Shown: positions 1-15,446, numbered from the stretch's first letter. The stretch is 64,000 nucleotides of DNA from Euonymus europaeus (GCA_963580455.1 OY756961.1:7235001-7299000); one strand, 5' to 3'. Numbers and translations are program-made. Notes: a model not told the origin generated them from the letters alone.

Positions 1-119
1 CTTAATAACATTTCATCAAGTTAGCTTGGGTGGTAATTTGCTCATTATGAAATTTTGATAAAAAGCTTGTTCGGATAAGAGAGGGAAATAAACTTGCATT
101 ACGGAATGAAGACTTTGAG

Positions 120-400
120 GCATATCCTCTCACACAACTAGATATGCCTTATCAAACTAAGAATGTAAATAATTAGACGAATGGCCATAGAACACTATTT
201 AGCTTATTGATAAAGAGGAAGATGACATGAGCCATCGATTATAATTATATAACAATCAAGAATATATCCTCTAATGTGCAACTAAAAATGGCTCTTCAAA
301 ATAAGAATGTAGATAATTAAACTAATGACTATGGAACATTGTTCAGTTCATTGATAAAGAGGAAGATAATATGAATGAGCGATTGACTATAATTATGTCA
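120..400. repeat. Imperfect tandem duplication, about 140-bp unit
   Basis: Two diverged copies lie head to tail. Each has an 'atatcctct' start, an 'agaatgta-ataatta' core (near 160 and 304) and an end reading 'ttgataaagaggaagat' (near 212 and 351). No coding sense is visible. The first 420 bases hold no gene I can support. Confidence 0.55.
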
Positions 401-1346
401 TTGTAGTGGGGATAAATTACCTACACGTGTAAACCTTCACCCATACATGTGTTACCATTTCATTGTTTGACTGATTGTATGCCGAATCATCGTTCGGTCT
501 TTCTAATGGACCGACCACTTCGCAGTGAGACGTTTCAGCTTTGCTTTGGTTCGGTTGGTTTTGTGCCGAACCTGAGCCGAACGTGTATTTATAGGTTTTT
601 AGTATAATAATAAAGGATTCTTAAAACAAGGAAAGGAATGACACATCATCAGATGGAGATGACTATAAATATACTAAAGGAAGAAACTAAAAAGGGTAGA
701 GACAAAAACTAATCAGAAAGTCTAAGAGGATTAGGGATTCCCATAGTGATGTCTACTGTTATCGGCCTCAACTAAAAAAGGGAATAGACAATGAATCGGG
801 CAATGGGTGAGATTTATTAACCATAATTTGGCGACCACAGTGAGAGGAAAAGTTTTTTCCCATGAATTTTTTTGACATAGCTACTAGATGAAGATGGCAC
901 GATCGCAGATACAAGGACCTCGAGAATGACCTCCACCGATGAGGGAGGATGATGACTTACTGTCAAGATTCAGGCATAAGAGGAGGACAAGCATACGCAG
1001 AGAAGGGCATCAGGTCACCAGGATGACAATCTCGGAGATCGGACACAATGGATATGAAGCAGAAGTAGCAGCCTAGTTCGAGTTGGAAGCAGAAGGCCTA
1101 CGAGTCAAGCAACAACTCGACACTTTGAAGAGAGGGCTTCAATGGATGCGGATGGAAGGAAAGAGAAAAAAAAAGCGAGACATGGAGGGGGAGAGAACAT
1201 CGGGTAATGCTAACAGAAGTTATCGGACAAGAAGAAGTTTGACTCATGACCAATACTCGCAATCTCAGTTGAGAAGTGATCAAAGGGGCGAAAGATTGGA
1301 GGAGTGAAAATTTAATAGAAAAGAATATGATCGGAGGTCAGAATAC

Positions 1347-1736
1347 GTGGAAAGCATACATCTAAGGAGTAACCATCTCGTGCTGAGAAGGGGTGAAAAT
1401 GAGTTTGATGCAACCGGGACGAACATGGTTTTGGCGGCACACCAACGCGTGATGAAGGCATTGGACAGTCTTACTGCGTCGCCATTTTTCAGAGAGATTA
1501 GAAGATATGACATACCCAAACAAATGGTTTTTTCGATCTTTGATTTGTTCAATGACCGAATGAACCCTATGACACATTTGGAGAACTATGTTCGACGATG
1601 TTGGGGTGGTGATGGAATGATTTTGTGTAAAGTATTTTCATCATCACTAGGACCAACTTCGGCGAGATGGTTCCACAAGTTACCTTCTAAATCAATCGAA
1701 TCATGGAGGCAGCTTGCCAAATTGTTCATCTCTTGA
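1347..1736 (+). pseudogene. Ty3-gypsy gag relic
   Basis: The 129-residue open stretch reads as a retrotransposon gag core. It includes 'SPFFREIRR', 'FDLFNDRMNPMTHLENYVRR' and 'SARWFHKLPSKSIESW', the signature of Tat-type gag capsids. The frame ends in a stop at 1734, well before the rest of gag. The zinc-knuckle part is not recognisable; fragments in other frames continue to about 2,290. It belongs with the RT relic downstream on the same strand. Gag would form the virus-like particle in an intact element; here it is a fossil. Confidence 0.75.
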
Positions 1737-3125
1737 TTTATTGTGGGAAGTTGTGAACCTGAACACTCAGCATGATTCTAACAATGAGGCCGAGTGTAGG
1801 AGAAACTATCAACAACTACTTGTCGAGGTACTTGGAGATGTACTCGGAAGTAGAGGGATGTGATGAAAAAAATAGTTGTAGTGTCTTTTAGGTTGGGGCT
1901 TTGGGGCGAAAGTCGACATAAAGAATCTTTAACTGGAGAAATAATTGAATTCAAAGATAGCATAAGGAGATATGCTAAGCTCGAAGATGAGCAATCAGTC
2001 GATTGGACAAGTGAACTTAGGCTCCAACAGCAGATTGACTGAATGCGCGAAAAACAAAAGGGAAATTGGAGAATCAACAGAACCGAGAGAATTTGGTGGA
2101 TTTTAATGAAACAATTGAGAAGATCTCCATACAAATTAATGAAGATACCTATATATTTCGACCACCAAAGATGACTAGGGACCTGAAAGATAGGAACCAA
2201 TGGAAGTATTGGTTCCAAATATGTGAAAAAGAAAATCTTGTGAACCAAGGAAAATTATCCAAATATGTGAAAAAGAAAGACCTAGATAACTAGAAAAGAG
2301 AAGATGAACAGCCTGTGGCAGAAGGTAGAATTGAGCTGGAAGACTCAAACGAGGGGGCCATTGACGTAATTATCCTTGAAGGAAAAATGGGCACCTCGAT
2401 TAATTGTGAAACAGTGAGTAGATCCCTAAAAGATGAATACCAGATGGAAAAGAGGTCCAAACTTGCTGAAATTAATATTACCTTCACATAATAGGATATG
2501 CATAGCGTAGATGTGTTGCATAATGACGCTATAAAAATAACTGTTTGGATGTATAATTTTGATAGACGAAGGGAGTTCGGTCAATGTCATGTAGTATGAT
2601 TTATTTGAAAAACTGAGCTAAAGTAGGAGGACTTGATACCGAAAACAGCTCAGCTCCTAGGGTCAATGGCAATCCAGTTTACCCTTTGGGTAAGGTAAGA
2701 ACTAAACTAAAGTCAGAGTGGGAACAAAAACAATTGACATAGTGTTTTTAGTGGTACAAGGAAGATCAACGAACAATGCTCTTGGGCAGACCTTGGCTAC
2801 ACGCGATGTGAGAAATACCATCCACTTACCACCAACTTTTAAAATTTCCTCATGATAGCAAAATATAGAGGGTAAAGAGAGATAAAGAAACATCATTCAA
2901 TGAAACAGCTCATATAATCCATACCAGTGCTTCAATCCTAGTTGAAGAGAAGCAGGTCCCACCGGAGCGAGGAATAACTCCTCAAATAAAGTGAACATAA
3001 GAGTTGGAGAAGATACAAATTAATCTAGCTTAACCATCAAAGTATTTCCTTATCGGTGAAGGGCTCTCCCTAGTTGAGAAAGAGTCACTTATTGGGTTGG
3101 TGAAAATAAATATCGAGTCCTTCGC

Positions 3126-3780
3126 ATGGGGGCAAGTGAGATGTTGGGGATTGATCCTGAAGTTGAAAACCATAAGCTGAATACAAAATCTTGTGTCAGG
3201 TCTGTTATTCAAAAGGCCATATGCTCAGTCTTGGAGCATTCAAAAGCAATAATCAAAGAAGTAGAAAAATTGATAGTAGCCGGTGTCATCCTGGAAGTCC
3301 AATACCCAAAATGGCTATCCAACACGGTAATCGTGAAGAAAAAAAATGGGACATGGCTAGTTTGTGTTGATTTCACTGACTTGAATAGAGATTGTCCAAA
3401 AGACTTTTTCCATTACCAAAAATCGACCAACTTGTATATTCAACCTCAAGTTGTAAGTGGATGAGTTTCCTGGACGCATATAGTGGTTACCATCAGATCC
3501 CTCTGCATAAGGAAAATCAGGAAAAAACATCATTCATCACACCTTGGGGGACGTATTGCTATCAGGTTATGCCATTTGGCCTGAAGAATGTAGGGGCCAC
3601 GTATCAACGACTAGTAACAAATATGTTTGAATGAATGATTGGAAAAACCGTTGAGGTCTATATATATGATATGGTGGTCAAATCTCAAGAGAAGGATAAC
3701 CATTTGTCCAATCTACAAATGGTTTTTGATATCTTAAAAAATATCGGTTAAGAGTGAACGAAGAAAAATGTGCTTTTTCC
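3126..3780 (+). pseudogene. Ty3-gypsy reverse transcriptase relic
   Basis: Two overlapping frames give the RT core: 'VIVKKKNGTWLVCVDFTDLN' then, after a frame change near 3,400, 'PLPKIDQLV', 'FLDAYSGYHQI', 'TPWGTYCYQVMPFGLKN' and 'GATYQRLV'. A stop follows at about 3,632. The active-site region reads 'YIYDMVVKS', where family members have Y-x-D-D, so one catalytic aspartate is lost. At least one frameshift and one stop break the domain. The wording of the motifs places it in the Tat lineage. Confidence 0.85.
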
Positions 3781-4108
3781 TATCTCCAAACGGTGTCGTT
3801 ACTCTCAATGCCAAAAGGAACATAAAATCTACAAGTCTACCTGACGGTATCTAAAGTTGTAATCAGTGCTGTGCTAGTAAGAGAATAAGGGAAGATCCAA
3901 CTACCAGTCTATTATGTTAGTAAAACCTTGCTAGGTGTCGTATACCCCATTAGAGAAATTGTTATATGCCTTAATTGTGACCTCAAGAAAATTGAACCAC
4001 TACTAGATCCTTTTATGAAAAGCTTACTGACAAAGACTTTTGAAAGGCATGTAGAGGGAATGAGCGTCAGAATCGTCGATGCATGGCCTTGAGTCTAAGT
4101 GAGAGTTT

Positions 4109-5400
4109 GTTAGGAATATATACTACAAGGCATGCAATATTGTATCGATAGTATTTATTAAATAAAAGTATTTATTGTTTTTCAATGAGAATTTATATGA
4201 TTTAATGTCATATGCGTGTTTTCGAATATTCTATAAAGTAAATGGTCTAGTGTGTAGAGTTCGGCTTACACACAGAAAATTAGATCATTAGTTCCTGTGA
4301 AATATAAGTTTAAGGTTCACAACCTAAGATGAAATACGAAAAGTCATCGGTATGGTTGTAATACATTATTAAATATGTTTTTCTTGACTATGGGAACAGT
4401 ATAGTTTCGACACCATTTGCTAGTACAATTATATGTATTGAATTGGACCAAGTCGAGGAAAAAAAAGTTATACTGACAATGTAAAACAAAAATCTCGTAA
4501 TTATTATGAGTTCTTATACGCTTAATCTCGATACAAATAATATGAACAATTATGGACTGAACATTATTTTAACCCAAAAAAGAGTGAGATTCGTTTGAGA
4601 GTTAATAAACTTAGTGAGTTCGACAATGAAAGTTCATTGATCGGGAATATTGTTTGTTAAAAGAAACCATGTCCCGGTTTAGGGATTGAGGATACTTCTC
4701 AAGAAAGTTTATACGTTTTGATCGTGTTAAACCTTGTAGGTGGATTTATTTATCCGACACAATAAATAAGTTAGTGTAAGTCTTGAGGTTCATGATTTAT
4801 GAATTAAATTGTCAGTAATTTTATTTATAATTAAAGTATCGATTATCTTAACATGGGGAGTTAATAAACATTTAATATATAGCTCGAAATATATTTTGAG
4901 ATTATTACAATTTTTTAGTAGAGTGAATTGTAATTTACCAAAAGAAGAAAGATAGACTGTATTAGTCGGAGTTTTCTACTTGATATTAAGTCAAAATTTA
5001 TTTGCTATGAGATCTCTGTTGTGCCTCTATATAAAGAACTCAAATGGTCTAGGATTTCTCACATTTTGTAGCCGAGGAGTTTTTTTTCCCGCTTGAGAAC
5101 CTGAAACCTTACACAGTTTCTCTCACACCTGAGTTCGAGTTCTTAATCTGAGGTCACACAACATAAGACTTCTAGTGTCCGAGCGAAATTTCATGATCCA
5201 ATCATGATACAGATTCAGTAGATGGATCATGATAGCTGTTCAATACGTGATCAAGGATTGCAGTGCGGTTCATGAACATAGAAGAAGAAGTTGTTTGCTG
5301 TTACCCGAACATTGTGCAACCTTTTAAACAAGATCAAACCAGATAAATCCTAAAAGTAAAGATCTGGATTGATGTGTTAAATACGGGTTAAATTTTTTTA
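4109..5400. repeat. Non-coding interspersed repeat (LARD-like)
   Basis: This 1.3-kb stretch begins 'tgttaggaatat', has no open frame of note, and is built of AT-rich text with recurring phrases such as 'gttcacaacct' and 'gagttcgacaatg'. It resembles in style the stretch at about 51,100-53,150, which also lacks coding sequence. I read both as non-autonomous LTR-derived elements, but I cannot show terminal repeats. The following 400 bases up to the ATL leader hold nothing recognisable except simple repeats. Confidence 0.4.
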
Positions 5401-5788
5401 ATATGACATGTCGTGTGCTCTGTCAATTGAAGCATCATTCGGGTCCTTCCGCTGCATACTCTTCAAGTTGGAGGTTAGTTCCCTTGTTTGTTACAAAATG
5501 ATTGAAAGACATTTTAGAAAATTATTCCCCTATAAAATATAGGTTAAAAAAGGCATGATATCTTACAACTCAATTTTTTTATTTTTTTTATTTTGAATAA
5601 CATAACAGCTGGACTAGTGAAAGAAGTTGATTTAGTGAGTGATGCATGGATGGATCGTGCGTTGCAAGCAGAGATAAAATAACTAAACAAAGCCAAAAGA
5701 GATGAGAGTTGAACATGAAACCAGTTAACCAGAAGCATCACAGAAGTTTACATTGGACGTTGACGTCCCACATCTTGAAGAATTGGTG

Positions 5789-5792
<4 letters not shown>

Positions 5793-5829
<37 letters not shown>
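5793..5829. repeat. (TA)n microsatellite
   Basis: About 18 TA units lie roughly 300 bp upstream of the ATL coding start, in its likely promoter or leader. Length polymorphism is expected. Confidence 0.95.
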
Positions 5830-5832
<3 letters not shown>

Positions 5833-6042
5833 ATAATGTGAATACATCACATGTATTCCCTTATTGGCCTCTCTTTAGTCTTTACTTTACCCCAAATACA
5901 TCTTCCCTTTATTCAAACTCAACGAGTTTTCTTTTCATCTCTCTCTATCATCAACATGTCTACCTAGGATCTCATACTGCCATTGACTTTTTGAAAAAAC
6001 TTGTACTCTCACCAAATAAACCACATTGTATTTTTTGCGGCC

Positions 6043-6123
6043 ATGGCTGATCAAACCCTTCCAACTCCTCTTACAGTCTCCATTACACTTGTTTCTCCTT
6101 TCATTTGCCACTGGAGATCATGA
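6043..6123 (+). promoter_or_regulatory. uORF overlapping the ATL start codon
   Basis: An ATG at 6043 opens a 26-codon frame whose TGA (6121-6123) overlaps the main ATG (6120-6122) as ATGA. The context of the upstream ATG is good (GCCATGGCT), better than that of the main start (ATCATGAGC). Such overlap normally lowers translation of the main frame or makes it depend on leaky scanning or reinitiation. I infer a leader role because a longer N-terminus would be out of frame; transcript evidence would decide. Confidence 0.55.
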
Positions 6124-6635
6124 GCAACGCGTCATCACCGGTCCCTGATGAATTTCTTGGTTCTCATGAGATTGGGGGATTTGGTTATGGCATTGGAGTC
6201 TCAATCGGAATTCTACTCCTCATCACAACCATCACCTTGACTTCCTACTTCTGTACCCGAAGCTCGACTTTTCCGGCCTCTAGAGGAGCTAATCGGAGTG
6301 ACTTTCTGGAGCCACCAGAGCCAGCACAATGTGTAGTTGATGTAGGACTAGATGATGAAACAATCAAGAGCTATCCAAAGCTACTATACTCTGAAGCCAA
6401 GCCACCACATACGTCGGACTCCACCGCGACTTGCTGCTCGATATGTTTGGCGGATTATAAGGGCAGCGATTCGCTTAGGCTGCTGCCGGACTGTGGACAT
6501 CTCTTCCATGTGAAGTGCGTTGACCCTTGGTTGAGGATTCACCCAACATGTCCTGTTTGTAGAACTTCTCCCATTCCAACACCTCTCTCGACTCCCCTCG
6601 CTGAAGTCGTGCCGTTGACATCCAGGCAAGATTGA
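6120..6635 (+). CDS. ATL-family RING-H2 E3 ubiquitin ligase
   Basis: Single-exon gene for a 171-residue membrane-anchored ubiquitin ligase. Residues about 21-44 form one hydrophobic segment ('GFGYGIGVSIGILLLITT'). The family-defining GLD motif is at 76-78. The RING-H2 domain is at 106-147 with ligands C106, C109, C125, H127, H130, C133, C144 and C147, and the conserved Trp at 137. Length and order (TM, basic patch, GLD, RING-H2, short tail) match the small ATL67-71 group. I start at 6120 because it is the first in-frame ATG; the upstream frame begins only with TTG. ATL proteins pass ubiquitin from E2 enzymes to targets, often in defence or hormone responses, but the substrate here cannot be read from sequence. 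It converges on RPL3. A likely poly(A) signal, AATAAA, lies near 6,802. Confidence 0.92.
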   Translation: MSNASSPVPDEFLGSHEIGGFGYGIGVSIGILLLITTITLTSYFCTRSSTFPASRGANRSDFLEPPEPAQCVVDVGLDDETIKSYPKLLYSEAKPPHTSDSTATCCSICLADYKGSDSLRLLPDCGHLFHVKCVDPWLRIHPTCPVCRTSPIPTPLSTPLAEVVPLTSRQD

Positions 6636-7150
6636 TGGATCCAATTATGATGTAAAATCATTGACACAGATTGTATCACAGTGAAATTTCTACTATTCTT
6701 TTTTACTGCCTTTTCAATCCATTTTATATTAATGACGCAAATAATGTAGCTTCAGCAGTTTCTTTGCCTTCCTTTTAACAAATGTGTAGTGGATGTATAA
6801 GAAATAAAAGTACAGAAACTTGAGTTTTGTTCTGTTTTTAGTCCTTCTGCAGTTTCTCTGCCTTACTACACTCTCCCCACCAATACCACCCGTAACCATA
6901 TATTTTCCAAATCATTGATATATTCTTTTTAATTCAGGATAATTAGGGATAAAAGGATTCAAATCGGCTTCCTATTAAAAGGGTTGATTCTCAAATGCAT
7001 AATAATTATCGCTCACAGGTTTACTTGCATATCAAATCATAAAATCTGATATTAATCTCTTGAAAGCAAAATCTTATCATAACATTTTTCAAAAACCCGA
7101 ACCATCATGAACGTAAAGGAGGCTTTAGTGATTCAATATTAACCCTAAAA
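6636..7150. other. Convergent intergenic region (ATL / RPL3 3' ends)
   Basis: It holds the 3' UTR of the ATL gene and the space before the RPL3 3' UTR (about 7,165-7,562). No further gene or element is recognisable. Confidence 0.6.
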
Positions 7151-7562
7151 TATCATATTTTACTTTAAATCAGACCGTCGAAAAGGGCACAAGACAAATG
7201 CTCCCCCGATCCATCCAAGGATGCCAAAGGATGCAATAAGCAACACACAGAGCCAAGTAGTTTTAGTGACAATTGACAAACCCCAGTCTTGCCATAAGAC
7301 AGGGCTGACAACAAAAAGTTCGACTCCTCCGTGCCACCTAGCAGGTAATAAAACAAACCAGATGGCATAAAAATTCGAAGTCTAATAAAACAAACAAGAT
7401 CTTGCAAATTGAAACATTGCAACAATATATCATCGACAATTTGATCACCCACATGACAACTACAAGAACACTACTGTTCCAAATAAAAATCTCCAACACT
7501 GGAACTGAAAACAGCATCCTCTTAACTTATGGCAGCTCTTAACTTGAAACAAAATAGTATAA

Positions 7563-10892
<3,330 letters not shown>

Positions 10893-10953
10893 CTGATCGG
10901 CTTCGCTGCCTCCTGCTTCGCTGCGGCGCTCAGAACAGAACAGATGTTGGAGT

Positions 10954-11021
10954 AAACCCTACCTAGTGTTAAAAAACCATCGAAGTACAATATCCTACAT
11001 GGGCTGGGCTACAAAGGCCCA
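10954..11021 (-). promoter_or_regulatory. RPL3 promoter: telo-box plus site II motifs
   Basis: A telo-box, AAACCCTA, lies at 10954-10961. Three site II motifs (TGGGCY) lie further upstream: TGGGCT at 11000-11005, TGGGCT at 11005-11010, and the reverse form GGCCCA at 11016-11021. This pairing is the known signature of plant ribosomal-protein and other growth-linked promoters, where TCP factors bind site II. The position just upstream of the leader exon fits. I see no TATA box, which is usual for this class. Confidence 0.8.
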
Positions 11022-11189
11022 AATTTTTAAAGATAATATCAACCCTCTTTGAGCCTCAAATAGATAGACTAGCTACCAGATAAATGACGTAGTACTAGTA
11101 ACCCTGTTTGGTTCATGTATTGCCATGTTAATTAAAGTCTTTGGTTTATAAAATGTAAATGTATTCCAACTTTTAGGTCGAGGTATGGG

Positions 11190-11485
11190 ATAGGGTACGA
11201 GTCATTAGGGGTCCAGGAATGGGTTTGGACATCTCAAGGTCTGGGATCGAGCCAGAGTCATCCCAGGGTTGTGATCTAGCTTGGGTCATTCTGGATTCGA
11301 AATCATACTCGGGTCATCCCAAGGTCGGGTATCAGGCCCGAGTCATCCTGGTGTCTGAGAAGGGGTCGAGTTACACCATGGTCTGAGATTAGGCCATGGT
11401 CATCCTGAGGTTCGGAATCGGGCTCGAGTCATCCAGAGGTCCAAGATCAGGGTCAGGTCATCCCAGGCTCCGATAAGCGGATGGG
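11190..11485. repeat. Degenerate minisatellite, about 30-bp unit
   Basis: Nine to ten diverged units follow one another, each carrying 'gagtcatcc' or 'gggtcatcc' and then a G-rich 'ggtc-gggat' part. The stretch is clearly more GC-rich than its surroundings. It lies between the RPL3 promoter and the MULE and has no open frame of note. Confidence 0.7.
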
Positions 11486-12300
11486 TGATCCCGGATATAC
11501 AAATATGTAAGGATACATATTTAAATAATTTATAATCTTTAGAAAAATCTTTGTCCAATGAAAAAATATTTAATTATGTAATCACAATATCAAAATTGAG
11601 AAAATATTCTGTGGACCAGGCACACCACGTGGAATGCTGATGTGGTGCGCTTGGTTCACTAACATGATGACAGCTAAGACATTTGAAAAAATTCAAGGAG
11701 CACGTATGTTCAGACTCTCTCTCTCAAACGGGACAACACTTCCGTTAATTCAAAAATAAAAAACGGCATCACAACACTGACATCCGAAAGCGCCATTTTT
11801 ATTTTGAGGATTCCGCCCAAAACTTTCTCTCCCTTCTTGTTGAAAATCTCTCTTCTGGTCAAAAATATCTCTCAATTGTGTTGGTTTTGGCTTATCAGTC
11901 CATTGTTTGCGAAAAAAAATCACCGCTCTAAGGGAACGAATTGATTGTCCGTAGTGGCTTCATTCGGTGAAAGTTACCAACGTTCGACAAACCTGTGAGT
12001 TATCTAGTTTCTATAAATTTTGTATGGATTATAAATTTTGTCTGGATTAGATGTCATTGACGATTTTGACTGGAGATGCCAAACAATTTTGTGTTGCAAG
12101 GCCATTAGCCATTTATCTACTCATGAGATGATTTTAGTTTAAATATCTGGTCATCAATTTTGATCCTTAAAAAATAGTGTCAGTCCAGTTTAAATTGTTG
12201 GTTCATTTTTATCTTAAATTATTCAACCATTATATGGAAAAGCTATGGATAAATTTGATGTCTAATAAATATACCATTCATTGCAGATTGAAAAATTATG

Positions 12301-14319
12301 TGTGACGAAACTCCAATTGTTCCAAACAATAACAATGATGAATTCAAAATCGGTGTTGGAATGATTTTCGGCAATGGAGATAAGACTTACGACACATATA
12401 ACAGGTATGCTATCAATAAAGGATTTAAATTTCGGAGGGGAAAAAAATTATTATAATCGTAGGAATGAATTGAGCTAGTGTATTTTTCTATGTTCTTGTG
12501 AAGGACAGCCACCATATGTTCCCCACATGAGAAAAGAGAAGTTGAGCGAACTGAGAAAAGGTGTGGCTGCAATGCTCATATTAAGTTTAAGATTGAAAAT
12601 GATATGTGGGAGGTAATTGAACTAATTTCTGAGCATATTCACGAGTTGATTATAGAAGAACGAAGACATTTAATTAGGTCAGGGAGAAAAATGTCTCAAA
12701 CAAGTAGAGGAGTCATAACCTCATTAGCAGGTGCTGGTATTGGAGCAACAAAAGCCTATTCATATATTGCGAATGACGCTGGAGGTGTGAAAAATGTTGG
12801 ATTCACTATACGTGATTGTCAAAAAAAATTACAATCCGAGAGATCGAAAATGATAACTCATGGAGATGCACAAAGTCTCATGAATCATTTTAAAGATTGC
12901 AATCATATACTTATTGCAAGCTAATGATTCCATGTTTTTTTTATGCTACGCAAGTTGATGAAGAAAATAGATTGCCTAACTTTTTTTTGGAGAGATGGAT
13001 TGTCAAAGATTGATTATGATTCATTCGGAGATGTTGCAATTTCCCATGTTGTGCTCCTTTTGTTGGGGTTAACCATCATTGGAAGAATGACTTCTTTGGC
13101 TATGCATTTCTATTAGATGAGACTGTATCTTCATTTGTTTGGTTATTTGAATCATTTTTGGCAACCATGGGAAATAAGGCTCTTAAGACCTTATTCACTG
13201 ATCAAGCCCAAGCAATGGCTAGCGCCATTTGACAAGTATTTCCTAATACTTGTCATCGTTTATGTACATGGCATATTGCAAAGAATGCTGCCACCAATAT
13301 CCCTCATTTTTATGGCAAACCTGAATTTAAGAAGTATTTTTCTAGACTTCTAAATGGTTGTGAAAATGATATAGAGTTTGAGACTATTTGGGGGAGAATG
13401 GTTCAAGAATGGGATCTAGCGGAACATAAATGGCTTAATAGGTTATATGATCTTCGTTTGAGGTGGTCTCCAGTATATAGTCGAGCTATTTTTTTTGCAG
13501 GCATTCAATCAACTCAAAGGAGTGAGAGCATGAATAATGTTTTCAGAATATGGCATGTAAGACTATGACTTTAACAGAGTTTGTGGTTCATTATCAAGGA
13601 AACGCAAAGAAAATGTATCAAGTGGAAATTCAAGATGATTATAGTTGTGCTGCTGGAAAACCAAAAATGCATGTTTGTAATAGTGGACTTTTAACCCACA
13701 CAGCAAGTGTCTGTACTCAAACAATTTTTAAAATGTTTCGAGATGAGTTTCTACATGCTATTTCAGTTTCTACAGGCTTTTAACTCTACTGATGGTAGCA
13801 TTTCTTGCAGCTATAAGATGTTTGAAACTAAAGGGTGATGCAAACACAGTTTGAGGGTGTTGAATGATCATCTTGGAATTAAAAAAAATCCCTTCCCAAT
13901 ATGTTTTGAAAAGATGGACGAAAAGTGCAAAATAAGGAATTGAGAGACTAGTTGATTATGATATGCCACAGGAGGGTTTGGCTTCATCTAAAACAGTGCG
14001 ATTCAACAAGTTGATAAGAAAAGCATTTGCAGTGATGAGCTTAAGTGCATCTGATGTTCATACAATAGAGATTGCAGATAAAAATTTAGATCGCATTATG
14101 GATGAAATGCAAGCACATAAGGCAATAATTACTGTAGATGGCAAAGATGTATATGCGAATATGTCATGTTCGAATAGTGAGTCCCCATTGGCCGATCCTA
14201 TAAGAAAAAAAGCAAAAGGTGTTCCATATGGTAGGCTTAAGGGAACACTGGAAAAGAGACAGAAAAAACAAGTAAAGAGTCAAGAAATCAAACCCCACAT
14301 TCAAGTGCTGGATTATTAG
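12301..14319 (+). pseudogene. FAR1/FRS-type MULE transposase, broken
   Basis: Successive frames spell the FAR1 layout. The N-terminal FAR1 DNA-binding domain starts 'MCDETPIVPNNNNDEFKIG' (12,301), then 'RCGCNAHIKFKI'. The transposase core has 'FWRDGLSKIDYDSFGDVAI' (near 12,990), 'TLFTDQAQAMASAI' (near 13,185) and 'CTWHIAKNA' (near 13,267). C-terminal text follows: 'GIQSTQRSESMNNVF', 'EFLHAISVSTGF', and the tail 'RKKAKGVPYGRLKG' (near 14,205). The frame changes several times, in-frame stops occur, and part of the core between 13,040 and 13,090 and most of the SWIM zinc finger are lost. FAR1-family proteins are domesticated relatives, but position inside TIRs shows this is the element's own transposase. 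Confidence 0.85.
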
Positions 14320-15039
14320 GTGACAACTTGTAATATTGTAGCATTTTATTCAATGAATATGGCATGTTGATGATTTTGTGTTAACAGGTCAACCCTCTAT
14401 GGCTACCTTTGTCCAAGGACCTCCATGTATGACTAACTGTGACCAAGACACTTTTCATGCTTCTCAAAAAAATTCCGCTTTTGAACCACAGGTATACAAT
14501 TTTACATCTCCATCAATTCTGTCAATTTTTATGCCGTGCTAATAATTCTCTTTTTTGTAAATTAAACTTTTACAATTTTATTGAGTCAAGCTTCCTCCAA
14601 CAATCCTTTTTGGATTGCACCCTCTTCAACATTGGGATAGCACAAGGTAGAGGCATATGATTTTGATGTAGTTGGAGAGCATTACCAAGCAAATCCACGT
14701 GGAACTACAGAAACTGAATGAGCTTGATGTTGAGTCCTCCAAGAGTTCCATTTGTTTTATTGCATGTGCTATTCAAGGTTTTGATATTTTGTATCTCATA
14801 CTAAACTTGTGGATGTATTCTTGAAATTTGTTGAGTATCATTTTACCTGAATTGATGTTGGGTAAAGTAAAGGACTATTTTTTATAATTATTGTTCCTTT
14901 TTTCCTACTTAGTGTAAGCTTTCCATGTACTATGTCAAACCGGATAGGTTATAAATAGTGAAGTTTTTGTTTGCTCTTGTTTTACCATTTGGTAGAATCA
15001 ATCTTCTTGTTTTTGTTTTCTAGCACTAGTATTAAAACT

Positions 15040-15210
15040 GCAGTCTTTATTTGGTGCCACTACACTTTGTATAGAAACTGCAGTATTTTATTTCCGGGCA
15101 TTGCACTTTGTATAGAAATTACTATATTTTATTTGGTGCCACTGCACTTTGTATATAAACTGCAGTCTTGTATTTGGTGCCACTGCACTCTTTTATTTGG
15201 TGCCATCATC
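15040..15210. repeat. Minisatellite inside the MULE, about 45-bp unit
   Basis: Three to four units each carry 'tatttggtgccac' and 'gcactttgtata' with 'aactgcagt' between copies. Two shorter relatives ('gcactttgttctat') occur near 15,302 and 15,331. The open frame across this tract is an artefact of the repeat. Confidence 0.7.
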
Positions 15211-15446
15211 CTAGCACTTGTAACATTTATGGCAAAAATGAATGCCAACTAGTATTGATTTCCAACAGATGCAAAAAAATCACATAGAAGGTAAAGATGC
15301 TGCACTTTGTTCTATCTTTGTACACAAACTGCACTTTGTTCTATTTTTATATACAAACAACTCCAGCGGTTGTTCCAAATTGGAGTTACATACGCTAAAC
15401 AGTTGGTATCATACCCAAACGAGAGTAAAAAACTGAACTAAAATGA

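Larger units (their letters stand above)
420..4100 (+). mobile_element. Decayed Ty3-gypsy retrotransposon (Tat-like)
   Basis: An internal region keeps gag, protease, reverse transcriptase and RNase H relics in the order expected for the Tat branch of Ty3-gypsy. A candidate primer-binding stretch, 'ttggcgaccacagtg', lies at about 831. The gag relic is at 1347-1736. A short 'HNDAIKI' stretch near 2520 and 'GRPWLHA' near 2780 match the protease region. RT spans 3126-3780 and an RNase H relic with 'PVYYVSKTLL' follows near 3900. Stops and frameshifts are frequent. I find no clear LTR pair: the upstream 440-640 stretch may be LTR remnant and the 3' side runs into another repeat near 4,109. The copy is old and cannot be active. 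Confidence 0.8.

Noticed and set aside
5838..6050. 70-codon plus-strand frame before the ATL gene
   Set aside because: Composition is that of a 5' leader and microsatellite flank; no known domain.
12604..14319. Domesticated FAR1/FRS host gene
   Set aside because: Frame breaks, missing core parts and flanking TIRs with a TSD mark it as a transposon's own dead transposase.
14971..15252. 93-codon frame inside the MULE
   Set aside because: Created by the minisatellite; repeat frames stay open without coding function.
15040..15360. CRISPR-like repeated units
   Set aside because: Repeats are diverged and directly adjoining, without constant spacers; the genome is plant nuclear.
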